Part shown: piece by piece, positions 1 through 8,410 of the stretch
Numbering within the stretch: the first letter of the stretch is position 1
Layout of the letters: every line of letters starts with the position of its first letter
Source: Bdellovibrio svalbardensis
Lineage (GTDB): Bacteria > Bdellovibrionota > Bdellovibrionia > Bdellovibrionales > Bdellovibrionaceae
Length of the DNA stretch: 64,000 nucleotides
NCBI RefSeq assembly: GCF_029531655.1
Contig: NZ_JANRMI010000001.1
Location: forward strand, 124,001 to 188,000
Reading direction: 5' to 3'
The notes under the pieces: model-generated
The model's database searches: none
What the model saw: only the letters and a program-made list of their open reading frames with translations
Told to the model about the DNA's origin: nothing
Program-made: the position numbers and the translations under genes

Positions 1-1336
1 ATTGCGCATTCCACTGTGCTTTAATCAAAGCGGAATTTTTTTTAACCTTTAAAAGCTCTTCGACAATGTCCGACGCATTTTCCAAAGAATGAGCACTTTC
101 GAAAAGAGGCACCACCGGCAGTTGCGCTTGGCCTAAATATTTCTCAACAAGCCGAATGCCCGCGACAATATCCTGGGCTGATTCGGTTTGGCTAAGTACA
201 AAGCCTCGCACATAATTTCGGGGATCATGCTGAGGGGAAATTTTCGCCAGCTTATCTAACATCCGCGATATATTCATTTTCTTGCGAGCATCTTTAAGAG
301 CTTCATGGACCAAAGAGGAATCTTCGCGAATCTCTAACGGAACGACCAAGGCTGGAAAAACCTTATAGATCTCCAAGGCGCGCGAAAGATACCTGCTCGT
401 CCCCGTCGTGTTTTCTAGAAAGGCTTTTTCGAGTTCCAATAGATTTTGTCGCAGCTGATGAACTTTCTGCGAATCCTTTTCCAGAATCACTTTTAACTTC
501 GGCAAGTTCCGTTTCAAATCTTTGGTTGCCGCTACCAATTCGCGGAATTGCTTGCGATCCACCGTTGCTGACTTTGCCACAGGAGTGAGTTCGCCCAAGA
601 ACAAATCCAAGGAATGCATCAGCCAAGTTAAGATCATCGCCCGAGAACGCTGCAAACTTCCCAGCATTGTTTTTTCATCAACACCGGGATGGCCATCTTT
701 ATCTCCCCCAACCCAAGTACGAATATAGAATGGCAACTTTGCTCTTCTTTGCTGAAGATACAAATTAATAGACTCATTCTGCAGGGCGAGAGAATAGACA
801 TAATCGGCCTCGTCCATAACCGTGGGTTTGCGTTGTTTGGAAATTGGAATCTTCCACGCCAGACAAAGATTTTTATGCAGCTCCGAGGCATCCTGTGGCG
901 TTGGATTTTTAAGATGCTCGACCAGCAGATTTTGAATTTTTTTAAAAAAGAAAATGATATCAGGATTGCGTGATTCTGTAGGGTGCGCCGTCAACACGTG
1001 AATGATTCGGCCAAAATTGTGTTGTTCTTTATCCGGTGTGAACTCTTCCTGCAGCCTGTGGATGCGATAAGCCGCCTCACAGGTATTGATCACTTCCAAC
1101 ATCAAGGCAAAGGCATGAGCGATATAGAATTGCTCAGTGGAATCAAGTTTTGCAAGATCCGCCTTCAGCTTAAGAAGGCCCCGCAAGCTATTGCCTTCAG
1201 ATGATTTTATATAACGACGGATTTTTTCAATTCGATAAAAAGACTTTTTTCCAAGTTCAGATTGTATCACCCGCCCCAGCTCGGTAACGGACCAATCCAC
1301 AAGATGGGTAAACTCGGGGGATAACTTCTTTTGCAT
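1..1336 (-). CDS. ppc: Phosphoenolpyruvate carboxylase, N-terminal part, cut by the left edge
   Basis: Cytoplasmic anaplerotic enzyme making oxaloacetate from PEP and bicarbonate. The minus strand is open from the ATG at 1336 to the window edge, giving about 445 residues of a family that is usually 850-950 long, so the C-terminal half with most active-site residues lies outside. Family motifs seen: LTAHPTES with the conserved His at residue 118, VGGDKDGHPGV near residue 205, VPLEIREDSSL near 325 and PLFESAHSLENA near 415. A GAGGG Shine-Dalgarno lies 6-10 nt before the ATG but is inside a hairpin (1341-1370). The gene starts 47 bp after queF stops on the same strand, so co-transcription is possible. 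The identification rests on motifs; the family is clear. Confidence 0.93.
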   Translation of the reverse strand, partial: MQKKLSPEFTHLVDWSVTELGRVIQSELGKKSFYRIEKIRRYIKSSEGNSLRGLLKLKADLAKLDSTEQFYIAHAFALMLEVINTCEAAYRIHRLQEEFTPDKEQHNFGRIIHVLTAHPTESRNPDIIFFFKKIQNLLVEHLKNPTPQDASELHKNLCLAWKIPISKQRKPTVMDEADYVYSLALQNESINLYLQQRRAKLPFYIRTWVGGDKDGHPGVDEKTMLGSLQRSRAMILTWLMHSLDLFLGELTPVAKSATVDRKQFRELVAATKDLKRNLPKLKVILEKDSQKVHQLRQNLLELEKAFLENTTGTSRYLSRALEIYKVFPALVVPLEIREDSSLVHEALKDARKKMNISRMLDKLAKISPQHDPRNYVRGFVLSQTESAQDIVAGIRLVEKYLGQAQLPVVPLFESAHSLENASDIVEELLKVKKNSALIKAQWNAQ

Positions 1337-1340
1337 ACAC

Positions 1341-1370
1341 GACCCTCACAAACAAATTTTGTCGAGGGTC
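1341..1370 (-). promoter_or_regulatory. Hairpin enclosing the ppc ribosome binding site
   Basis: A 7-bp perfect inverted repeat (GACCCTC at 1341-1347, GAGGGTC at 1364-1370) continues inward as a second 5-bp stem (ACAAA/TTTGT) past one bulged base. Read on the minus strand, the stem contains the GAGGG ribosome binding site of ppc. No T-run follows it, so it does not look like a queF terminator. Control of ppc translation is inference. Confidence 0.5.
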
Positions 1371-1383
1371 TCCATGCGGACCC

Positions 1384-1908
1384 CTAGTAGAGCTTACTAA
1401 GTTCCATTGAATATTTGCCAGGCGCAAACTCACTCAAACGTTTTTGCCAAAGATCTTGATAGAATTTCTCTTTATTGCCGTAACTCGCATAAGGGAAGAT
1501 GGCAATACCACCGCGCGGGGTGAACTCTCCGACCACTTCCAAATACTTAGGCTTCAAGAGCTTTACGAGATCATCACAGATTGTTTGCACGCAATCTTCG
1601 TGGAAATCACCGTGATTACGGAAGCTGAAAAGATATAGCTTTGCTGATTTAGATTCGACCATCTTCTTATCAGCAATATAGTTGATAAAGATTTTTGCGA
1701 AATCAGGCTGTCCTGTCTTAGGACACAAAGAAGTGAACTCTGTGCAAACAAAAGTCGTCCAGGCGATTTTACCAGGATTCTTATTATCGAAGGCCTCTAG
1801 AACTTCTGGTGCATAAGTCTGTGGATAATCGGTTTTGGTCTCCCCCAAAGCGAAGTCTTTAAGTTCTTTAGTGTCTCTGCCCGTTTGCTTTTTCAAATTC
1901 TTTTTCAT
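1384..1908 (-). CDS. queF: NADPH-dependent 7-cyano-7-deazaguanine reductase QueF
   Basis: Reduces preQ0 to preQ1 in queuosine tRNA-modification synthesis, in the cytoplasm. The 174-residue length fits the short (unimodular) QueF type. The motif FTSLCPKTGQPD carries the nucleophilic Cys at residue 62 and the catalytic Asp at 69. The substrate and NADPH-binding signature ESKSAKLYLFSFRNHGDFHED-type stretch follows near residue 85. queE of the same pathway lies in this window at 41678, not adjacent. No Shine-Dalgarno precedes the ATG; instead a sigma70-like promoter ends 6 nt before it (see 1915-1943), so the mRNA may be leaderless. ppc follows after 47 bp. Confidence 0.95.
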   Translation of the reverse strand: MKKNLKKQTGRDTKELKDFALGETKTDYPQTYAPEVLEAFDNKNPGKIAWTTFVCTEFTSLCPKTGQPDFAKIFINYIADKKMVESKSAKLYLFSFRNHGDFHEDCVQTICDDLVKLLKPKYLEVVGEFTPRGGIAIFPYASYGNKEKFYQDLWQKRLSEFAPGKYSMELSKLY

Positions 1909-1914
1909 AGCGGT

Positions 1915-1943
1915 TTTCTATCTGATTGAAATGTGAATATCAA
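1915..1943 (-). promoter_or_regulatory. Predicted promoter of queF, leaderless geometry
   Basis: Minus-strand -35 TTGATA (1943-1938), 17-nt spacer, -10 TAGAAA (1920-1915), then only 6 nt to the queF ATG. Transcription would begin at or beside the start codon. No Shine-Dalgarno is visible, which fits. The prediction is from consensus matching only. Confidence 0.45.
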
Positions 1944-1948
1944 TGACC

Positions 1949-3988
1949 TTATTTAAGATTGGGAACTTGGGAGTAACGAGCCAGCCAATAGGCATAGAGG
2001 TAATCTATTCCAGAATACTCGACACCCTTGCTACGCCCCCCTTTATAGAGGAAAGCTCCGTCCTTCCAGATGAAGTTACTATCAAATGCCGCTTTCTCAA
2101 AAACCGGATAATCGTAAAGTCCTTGATAGAAATACTCCATGGGAGGTGTGGGCTTGCTGAAAGCCTTCCAGAACATGCGCGGAAGGGGCGAGACACTCCA
2201 ATCAGGTCTCTGTGAATGATCATACTGCACATCAAGGTTAGGGCGAGGATAAGGAATCTCGCGCAAACCCCATACTGCTTGCCCTAGTGCAGCTCTAAAC
2301 TTTTCATCGTTGCTATCCGATCTGAAGTTGCCGCCACGAGTTCCTTGCGAATAAGCGAAGCCATAAGCAGCCAAAGTGACCAGATGACGTTGTGCTGGCG
2401 AATAAGTGACCCAAGAATCCATCAACCGTTCACGCAGCTGATCGCGAATCTTGGTTTCACCCAAACGATCGGCAATAGTAATATCCGTGATATCACCGAC
2501 GACTCCCAGATTGATCCCGCTCCAGTCGGCACTGCCGTGCCAATAGAAGCTGGTGTCAAAAGAATATCCAGAGGCCTTCACCTTCAGTGAATTATAGCTT
2601 CGGACATACTGCTCTTGCAGATTTTTATCTTTGTTAATGAATGCCGCCAACCCCAAAACCGCGGGACGATTCTGTGGTTTGTCCTCGATCACTTTCAGAT
2701 CCATCAAGCGACGCGATTTTTCTTTCAAGTGTCCCCAAATTTCTTTTTCGCTTTCAGGAATAACCAAGCTAGCCCACAAGAAACCATGAGTGAGACCCTT
2801 CAACATGTCATTGTTGCCACCTTCCAGCCAAATAATATTTTGGAAGGGGCCGGTCCCTTGATGCCATTTATCTGGAATCGGTTGACCCGGTCTATAGGAG
2901 ACCAATGTCCGTGCGAACTCTCTGCTGTTTCCAGTAATATCCATCATAATGAAAAGACCTTTGAGGGACTTCTTCACATTTCGCAAAGCCTCAGGATCTT
3001 TGGTTGCAAGATAGCGCATAGCTTGAGAACCCACATACATCCCGGTCCACAATCCAGCGTCGCCATCGTTCTCATAATTTACAAGTTTTCCCTCTTCATT
3101 CACAGTGGCAATCGCCGCCATCCCCTGATCATTAATGTGATGATCCACGGTATTGCGCTCATAACCTTGCTGTTTTTCCTGCAAGGTCGGCGAGTAAGCA
3201 TTTCTCTTAACTGAAGACTCGGTGATGCTGATGTCATCCGTGATTTTATTTACAACACGAATAACATCTTTGTTTTCACGATAGAAATCGAAATCAGTCG
3301 GATCGAAAACGATAGACGGTCTTTCATCTTCAAATTCTTTGCGATTTTTGAAAGATCGGACAAAAGGATCTTTGTCATAACCGATTTTCATTTTGAACGC
3401 GCCAATGATTGCTCGAACGGCGACTGGAATATTGGGGCCTTTTGCATCAATATTGCGACGCTCATTCACCCATAAAGACTGAGACTCAAGATTACGACGA
3501 GTGGTCAGCCATTCATTATAATTGGAAGCTTTACGATCCGAGAATTGAGTCGCCAGTCCTTTTTCAGAAGGAGAAAATCTTTCCACGACAGTAATGCTAT
3601 TTTTAAAATCACCAGTCTCGCGTGAATGCTCTCCCAAGCGGGTAATAAAATCCGCTTGCTTGAGGTCATAGCTGACTGTCAGAAAATTTCCTTCAGCAAC
3701 GGCTTTGCCTGTCCAAACTTCCTGAACTTTAAGACCGTCGTAAAAGTAGTTAATGTAGGTCGCAACACGAATAACACTGTAAGTTCCGTCGTTATTTTTG
3801 CGAAGCTCCAGCTCTCCATTGTAAGGTCCGCGTGTGGAACTTGTACCCTGCAGGAACCAAATCCCCTCAACGCCGTTATTCATTTGCAAAGATGCGATAT
3901 CGCGAGGAATGAATTTCTCTTTAGTGGCACAGGATGAAATTAGGAAAACGCTCAAAAATAAAAAGAGGAATGAAAATATCTTTTTCAT
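1949..3988 (-). CDS. Large lipoprotein of unknown function, possibly alpha-toroid fold
   Basis: I do not recognise the family. The 679-residue product starts with a lipoprotein signal peptide ending in the lipobox ISSC (Cys at residue 20), so it should be anchored in the envelope. Residues 35-135 look beta-rich. The remainder is helical and aromatic-rich with repeated G/W-containing loops such as GLWTGMYVGSQAMRYL and GSADWSGINLG, reminiscent of (alpha/alpha)n toroid glycosidase-like proteins; that fold is inference. An AGAGGA sequence abuts the ATG directly, an unusually short spacing. Stops 40 bp before queF on the same strand. Confidence 0.75.
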   Translation of the reverse strand: MKKIFSFLFLFLSVFLISSCATKEKFIPRDIASLQMNNGVEGIWFLQGTSSTRGPYNGELELRKNNDGTYSVIRVATYINYFYDGLKVQEVWTGKAVAEGNFLTVSYDLKQADFITRLGEHSRETGDFKNSITVVERFSPSEKGLATQFSDRKASNYNEWLTTRRNLESQSLWVNERRNIDAKGPNIPVAVRAIIGAFKMKIGYDKDPFVRSFKNRKEFEDERPSIVFDPTDFDFYRENKDVIRVVNKITDDISITESSVKRNAYSPTLQEKQQGYERNTVDHHINDQGMAAIATVNEEGKLVNYENDGDAGLWTGMYVGSQAMRYLATKDPEALRNVKKSLKGLFIMMDITGNSREFARTLVSYRPGQPIPDKWHQGTGPFQNIIWLEGGNNDMLKGLTHGFLWASLVIPESEKEIWGHLKEKSRRLMDLKVIEDKPQNRPAVLGLAAFINKDKNLQEQYVRSYNSLKVKASGYSFDTSFYWHGSADWSGINLGVVGDITDITIADRLGETKIRDQLRERLMDSWVTYSPAQRHLVTLAAYGFAYSQGTRGGNFRSDSNDEKFRAALGQAVWGLREIPYPRPNLDVQYDHSQRPDWSVSPLPRMFWKAFSKPTPPMEYFYQGLYDYPVFEKAAFDSNFIWKDGAFLYKGGRSKGVEYSGIDYLYAYWLARYSQVPNLK

Positions 3989-4058
3989 TCCTCTATTGTT
4001 CCAAGGAAGTAGTGTCCGTTGGAGTCCTATTATGTTTACTGGGCTTTAGTACAGATGC

Positions 4059-4526
4059 CTAGTATGGAACCTTGTCGACTTTGTGTTGCCACTCTTTAAA
4101 AACTTCCAAAGCTTCTGTGTGACCACATTGGATCATAGGAACCTTGCGATCTTTAATGTCCTTGGGAATTTCCTGATAAAGGAAGTCATCATCGAATTCA
4201 ATATCAGCAGCATCTTTACGAGTATTGCCATAGTAAATTTTGCTGATACGTGACCAGTAAATTGCTGACAAACACATAGGGCAGGGTTCACAGCTTGTGT
4301 AAATTTCAGCGCCCTCTAAAGAGAAGTTTTTAACTTTACTGCAAGCATCGCGAATCGCAGTGACTTCCGCATGAGCCGTAGGATCATTCGATGACGTTAC
4401 TTTATTCCATCCTTCGCCGATGATTTTTCCGTCTTTAACGATGACAGCACCAAAAGGGCCGCCAGCTCCGTCTCGCATATTGATTCTTGAAAGCTCGATG
4501 GCTCTTTGCATGAATTCGTGTTTCAT
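4059..4526 (-). CDS. guaD: Guanine deaminase-type nucleoside/purine deaminase
   Basis: Cytidine-deaminase superfamily enzyme, most like the small bacterial guanine deaminase that converts guanine to xanthine in purine salvage. It has 155 residues, the usual size for that group (about 156). Zinc site: TAHAE (His52 ligand, Glu54 proton shuttle) and the CEPCPMC motif (Cys79, Cys82). The C-terminal KVDKVPY tail resembles the domain-swapped tail of the Bacillus enzyme. tRNA adenosine deaminase (TadA) is the main alternative, but the C-terminal half argues for guanine deaminase. Single gene, flanked by unrelated lipoprotein genes on the same strand; no clear Shine-Dalgarno. Confidence 0.82.
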   Translation of the reverse strand: MKHEFMQRAIELSRINMRDGAGGPFGAVIVKDGKIIGEGWNKVTSSNDPTAHAEVTAIRDACSKVKNFSLEGAEIYTSCEPCPMCLSAIYWSRISKIYYGNTRKDAADIEFDDDFLYQEIPKDIKDRKVPMIQCGHTEALEVFKEWQHKVDKVPY

Positions 4527-4613
4527 AGGGAGCCCAAGTTATGGGTCTGAATAACAATAGTCAAGCAGGGATGGCTCACTTAAGAATACTTAAGATTATG
4601 GTGCTAAAAGCGC

Positions 4614-5633
4614 TTATTTTAGAGGTGGCATTGGAAGCTTCGGATATGCGCGACTTTTCAACACCTGCTCCGCTTTCGCTCCGATAATTTTTGCATAGGG
4701 CACCTGAGTTTTCATATCTTCAAAGCGCAATTTTCTAAACGGATTCTGACTGTCTCTCCAACTTAAGAAACCAGAGTAAAAGTCAAAACGACCTTTGCCA
4801 TTAATTCCGCGTCCCTGATCGCGCACAATAAAATATCCATTGTGAGTTGTACCATCAGGCAACTTCAAACCAACTGCTGCAGGGACATAAATAACATCAC
4901 CTGGTTTATAGATGTCTAAATCTGCTGCCACTGTATAGAAAGGATCCAGGCACGCGCTTCTCACACCATAGCCATAACGGCATTCTGTATTCGTCATTTC
5001 AAAGTAGCGATCTTGTCCTCTGATGCGATCAGAAATATTGAAACTGCGACGAACACCTTTTTGAATAACGGCACATGAACCTTGAAGGCCACACGAATTC
5101 AGAGTGCTCGGGCAGACGTTGATAATTTTCTCACCGCTCGTACCATGCAAGGTTCTAACTTCGTCTTTATCACAAAGTTTTTTGTCTTCGTTAAAGACTG
5201 GGAAATAGTAAACCGTCGGTTTGATCACGCCTGACTCTGCAACTTGATGCTCGGGCTCCGTAGGCTTCGTCGGAACTTTCGGATTGGAATCAGTAGATTT
5301 TGGCTCGGCGGTCGGTTCGTCCTTAGGAGTCTGCTCTGAGGAAGGTTGCTGTGCTTGGAACCACTCATCCAAGGCATCCGGCTCTTCCATTTCTGCAAAA
5401 GCTTGATATTCACTGGCGCCGAGGTCGTGCAGAGGCATCGTCTCTAAAAATTCATTTTGGGTCTGATCTTGTTGTTGTTGTTGTTGCTCTTGTTTTTGTT
5501 GCTGCTGGAATACAGACGGGGAAGTGGAGCTGATCTCCGCAGAAAGATTTCCACAGGCTGTTAATGCAGTCACTAGCGCAGAAAGCGAAATAAAATAAAC
5601 TGAATTTTTGAATTTCGCGCTTAACATCTTCAT
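4614..5633 (-). CDS. Lipoprotein with poly-Gln linker and C-terminal 3D domain
   Basis: Predicted envelope lipoprotein (339 residues) ending in a 3D (Asp-Asp-Asp) beta-barrel domain, the fold shared with the C-terminus of lytic transglycosylase MltA. Supporting motifs are LPDGTTHNGYFIVRDQGRGI and GRFDFYSG near residues 255-285, preceded by the VIYVPA strand. The lipobox is LTAC. A Gln-rich run follows, then a Pro/Glu/Ser-rich linker to about residue 140. The longer ATG at 5648 is rejected: GGGAG lies 6 nt before the ATG at 5633, and the signal peptide is better from there. No complete MltA catalytic domain is visible, so enzymatic activity is uncertain; a murein-binding or murein-modifying role is inference. 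Confidence 0.8.
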   Translation of the reverse strand: MKMLSAKFKNSVYFISLSALVTALTACGNLSAEISSTSPSVFQQQQKQEQQQQQQDQTQNEFLETMPLHDLGASEYQAFAEMEEPDALDEWFQAQQPSSEQTPKDEPTAEPKSTDSNPKVPTKPTEPEHQVAESGVIKPTVYYFPVFNEDKKLCDKDEVRTLHGTSGEKIINVCPSTLNSCGLQGSCAVIQKGVRRSFNISDRIRGQDRYFEMTNTECRYGYGVRSACLDPFYTVAADLDIYKPGDVIYVPAAVGLKLPDGTTHNGYFIVRDQGRGINGKGRFDFYSGFLSWRDSQNPFRKLRFEDMKTQVPYAKIIGAKAEQVLKSRAYPKLPMPPLK

Positions 5634-5745
5634 AGAAGACTCCCTCATCAGAGTCCTCAGAAAGATATCAAGATTTACAGGTATTTGAGATGGTTTTGAG
5701 GCCCTTGGAAAATTGGAAAAATCCAGGGCCGAAGAACGTCACTTC

Positions 5746-6381
5746 TTAAGAGCGCGTGCCAAAACGGCTTTTGATCCATGGAACCAGCATCGGGATCAAA
5801 GATACGAAAATTACTCCGAAAATCACGATGTGGAAGTTGCGTTTGACCACCGGAAGATTGCCAAAATAGTGCCCAGCTAGAATAAAAATGAAGACCCACG
5901 CAATGGCGCCCGCAACGTTGTAAGCCAGGAACTTTTTGTAGTTCATAGTGCCAATTCCCGCCACAAACGGAGCAAAGGTTCTAACGATCGGTGCAAAGCG
6001 GGCCGCTACAATCGTAAAGGCTCCCCATTTCGCATAAAAGCCTTGAGTTTGCTCGAGGTATTCTTTTTTAAATATACGGCTTTTAGAATCGAAGACCTTA
6101 GGACCTAGGTATTTTCCGATATGGTAGTTGCAGGTGTCGCCCAAAACCCCAGCCAAAGTAAGCGAGCCCAGAAGAATCCAAAGATTTAACCCATTCTCAA
6201 CGCTGGTCAAAGCCCCCAACGCAAACAGCAAGGAGTCCCCCGGCAGGAAAGGCGTTACCACCAAACCGGTCTCACAGAAAATAATCAGGAACATGATCAC
6301 ATAGACCCAAGGACCGAAGTACGCGAGCCATTGCACAAGATGTTGATCAAGATGAAGAATGATATCCATGAACATTGCCAT
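5746..6381 (-). CDS. DedA-family inner-membrane protein
   Basis: Polytopic inner-membrane protein of the DedA/VTT superfamily, whose members act in lipid-carrier recycling and membrane homeostasis. Its 211 residues are typical. Motifs seen: FCETGLVVTPFLPGDSLLFA (the conserved E and FLPGD loop), DTCNYHIGKYLG, and the Arg-containing RFAPIVRTFAPFVAGIGTM re-entrant segment followed by NVAGAIAWV. The ATG at 6381 has AGGA 9 nt upstream. The gene lies downstream of the tRNA-Ser gene, separated from it by a terminator hairpin at 6418-6447. Confidence 0.92.
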   Translation of the reverse strand: MAMFMDIILHLDQHLVQWLAYFGPWVYVIMFLIIFCETGLVVTPFLPGDSLLFALGALTSVENGLNLWILLGSLTLAGVLGDTCNYHIGKYLGPKVFDSKSRIFKKEYLEQTQGFYAKWGAFTIVAARFAPIVRTFAPFVAGIGTMNYKKFLAYNVAGAIAWVFIFILAGHYFGNLPVVKRNFHIVIFGVIFVSLIPMLVPWIKSRFGTRS

Positions 6382-6417
6382 AATGCCGATTCCTGAAAAT
6401 AGGGTGGGCTTAAAAAC

Positions 6418-6447
6418 AAAAAAGCGACCTCAATGGGTCGCTTTTTT
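6418..6447 (-). terminator. Terminator downstream of tRNA-Ser
   Basis: Stem GCGACC (6424-6429) / GGTCGC (6436-6441) flanked by A and T runs on either side, so it can work in both directions. It follows the minus-strand tRNA-Ser gene by about 25 nt and separates it from the DedA gene. Confidence 0.8.
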
Positions 6448-6471
6448 AAAATTTAAAACCATTAGTTAAAA

Positions 6472-6561
6472 TGGCGGAGAGCGAGGGATTCGAACCCTCG
6501 AGGCCCGCGAAGGCCTGCCAGTTTTCAAGACTGGTGTATTCAACCGCTCTACCAGCTCTCC
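6472..6561 (-). tRNA. tRNA-Ser (anticodon TGA)
   Basis: A 90-nt class II tRNA on the minus strand. Acceptor stem GGAGAGC/GCTCTCC, discriminator G and genome-encoded CCA. The anticodon stem-loop is CCAGT-CTTGAAA-ACTGG, giving anticodon TGA. A long variable arm (GGCC...GGCC) and a T-arm GAGGGTTCGAATCCCTC are present. The gene lies just downstream of serS on the same strand, so the synthetase and one of its substrates sit side by side. Confidence 0.97.
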
Positions 6562-6629
6562 GTCGACCGTTTTATGGGTTTTGACCGGAGACATCAAGCA
6601 GTTCCTCAAGTTAACGCACCGTAGACACT

Positions 6630-6675
6630 AAAAAGTGCCTGCCGTCTTTTCGGAAAAAGCGACAGACACCTTTTC
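6630..6675. repeat. Copy 1 of a GTGCCTGCC palindromic repeat, at the 3' end of serS
   Basis: Left arm AAAAAGTGCCTGCC (6630-6643) pairs, with G-U pairs, to right arm GACAGACACCTTTT (6661-6674). Between them lies a second small palindrome (CTTTTCGGAAAAAG). It begins 14 bp after the serS stop. A near-identical copy sits at 62378-62424 after another minus-strand gene, so this is a dispersed element probably serving as a terminator. Confidence 0.7.
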
Positions 6676-6689
6676 GGGATGAACTTGAG

Positions 6690-7982
6690 TTAGCGGATTT
6701 CTGTTCTGCCGCCCATATAGCTTTGCAAAGCTTTCGGAATTGCGACAGAGCCGTCTTCGCGCTGATAGTTCTCTAGGATCGCCACCAAGGTTCTTCCTAC
6801 CGCCAAAGCTGAGCCATTGAGGGTGTGAACGAACTGAGGCTTCCCACCTGCTGTGCGGAAACGAATATTTGCACGACGTGCCTGGAAGTCTTCAAAGTTA
6901 GAGCATGAGCTAATCTCACGATACGCATTCTGTCCCGGAAGCCAAACTTCCAAGTCATAAGTTTTCGCAGATCCAAAGCCCATGTCCCCCGTGCACAAAA
7001 GCATACGACGGAAAGGAAGCTCCAAGTTCATCAATACCTGTTCAGCATGAGACGTTAAGGCCTCATGAGTTTCATGCGATTTGTCAGGATGACAGAAAGT
7101 CATCAACTCCACTTTGTCGAACTGATGTTGGCGGATCAAACCCTTCGTATCTCGGCCCGCACTTCCTGCTTCTGAACGGAAGCAGGGAGAGTATGCGCAG
7201 AAACTTTGTGGAAGATCTTTCTCGTCCAAAATCTCGCTATTATAATAATTCGTCACAGGCACTTCTGCCGTCGGAATCAAATAAAGATCAGACCCCTCAA
7301 GGTGGAACACATCTTCTTTAAATTTCGGGAAGTTCCCTGTTCCCAGCAAGCTATTGCTGTTCACCATGAATGGCGGAATCATCTCTGTGTAGCCGTGCTT
7401 CATAGAGTGAAGATCCATCATGAACTGAATCAAAGCGCGCTCCATTTGCGCCGCCGCCCCTTTTAGAAAGGCAAAGCGTGTTCCTGTGGTTTTACCCGCG
7501 CGTTCGAAATCGATGATGTTCAAAGATTCGCCCAACTCCCAATGTTCTTTTGCTTTAAAAGAAAATTTAGTCGGAGTTCCGAAAACTTTAATCTCTTTGT
7601 TTTCGTCAGCAGAAGAACCCACTGGCACTGAAGAGTGAGGTTTGTTGGGAATGACCAGAGCCAGGTTTGTAACTTCTTGATCAGCTTCAGCGGCTTTCAA
7701 TTCCAGTTCTTTAACTTGTCCCTTGATCGCGTCAACTTCGCTTAAAAGCGCTGAGGCATCTTTGCCTTCGCGTTTTAATTTTCCAATTTCGCCGCTTAAT
7801 TTATTTTGATTCGCTTTCGCAGATTCCGCCTGAGCGATCATCTCTTTGCGTTTTTTATTCAAATCCATGATTTGATCAAGGATCTCGGAGTTGCCACCGC
7901 GATTGATCAAGCCTTGCTTGTATTCATCGAAGTAAGAAGGTCCGTTTTCAGCTTTTTTCTCAAGAAGTTTAATATCGATCAT
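6690..7982 (-). CDS. serS: Seryl-tRNA synthetase
   Basis: Class II aminoacyl-tRNA synthetase charging tRNA-Ser (and selenocysteine tRNA where present). The 430 residues match the family. The N-terminal 110 residues form the predicted antiparallel coiled-coil arm that reads the long variable loop. Motif 2 lies in [20 protein letters not shown] and motif 3 in [16 protein letters not shown]. The start at 7982 has AGGA about 10 nt upstream. The tRNA-Ser gene follows 129 bp downstream on the same strand, beyond a repeat-type hairpin. The preceding gene (8000) ends 17 bp upstream. Confidence 0.98.
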   Translation of the reverse strand: MIDIKLLEKKAENGPSYFDEYKQGLINRGGNSEILDQIMDLNKKRKEMIAQAESAKANQNKLSGEIGKLKREGKDASALLSEVDAIKGQVKELELKAAEADQEVTNLALVIPNKPHSSVPVGSSADENKEIKVFGTPTKFSFKAKEHWELGESLNIIDFERAGKTTGTRFAFLKGAAAQMERALIQFMMDLHSMKHGYTEMIPPFMVNSNSLLGTGNFPKFKEDVFHLEGSDLYLIPTAEVPVTNYYNSEILDEKDLPQSFCAYSPCFRSEAGSAGRDTKGLIRQHQFDKVELMTFCHPDKSHETHEALTSHAEQVLMNLELPFRRMLLCTGDMGFGSAKTYDLEVWLPGQNAYREISSCSNFEDFQARRANIRFRTAGGKPQFVHTLNGSALAVGRTLVAILENYQREDGSVAIPKALQSYMGGRTEIR

Positions 7983-7999
7983 GTTCCGAAATCCTAAGT

Positions 8000-8308
8000 T
8001 TAAGGTGCGACAAGAATATACATTCGAAGCAGCATGCCGACAAGAACCACGATCAAATCAAAAATGAAAATTTGGCCGAAGCTCCACGCAGAAAGCAGTT
8101 TCATCACGACCGCAAGAACTACGATCGTTGCAAAAATGAGAGCAAATGTTCCGTAACCGATCAATTCTTGACCAATCAACGCCAACGTCAACCCAACTAA
8201 AAATCCTGTAATCAAACGCAAACAAATATGAAAGAAGGAGAGTGTCGAAGATTTCACCCCATCCTGTACGTTTGTTGCAAGTCCTCTCATTTTATCGCTG
8301 ATTCCCAT
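8000..8308 (-). CDS. Small membrane protein of unknown function
   Basis: 102 residues, not assigned to a family. A short polar N-terminus is followed by three hydrophobic segments (roughly residues 24-46, 53-73 and 78-100), so a small integral membrane protein is expected. The ATG at 8308 has AAGGGA upstream at good spacing. It ends 17 bp before serS on the same strand, so the two are probably co-transcribed; nothing links it functionally to tRNA charging. Confidence 0.75.
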   Translation of the reverse strand: MGISDKMRGLATNVQDGVKSSTLSFFHICLRLITGFLVGLTLALIGQELIGYGTFALIFATIVVLAVVMKLLSAWSFGQIFIFDLIVVLVGMLLRMYILVAP

Positions 8309-8380
8309 GACTTTGTCCCTTCTTCACTAACGTTCTACAAATAACAAACTTTAAATTCTTTCGCAGGCTGCTCACCTGCC

Positions 8381-8393
8381 CCGACGAAGTCGG
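8381..8393. repeat. Short CCGAC-GAA-GTCGG hairpin
   Basis: CCGAC (8381-8385), loop GAA, GTCGG (8389-8393), between the TPR gene stop and the start of the small membrane protein gene. It resembles the ACTCCGGC-type hairpins found after other genes in this window and may be a degenerate member. Confidence 0.35.
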
Positions 8394-8410
8394 AATGCAA
8401 GCCAACCGTT

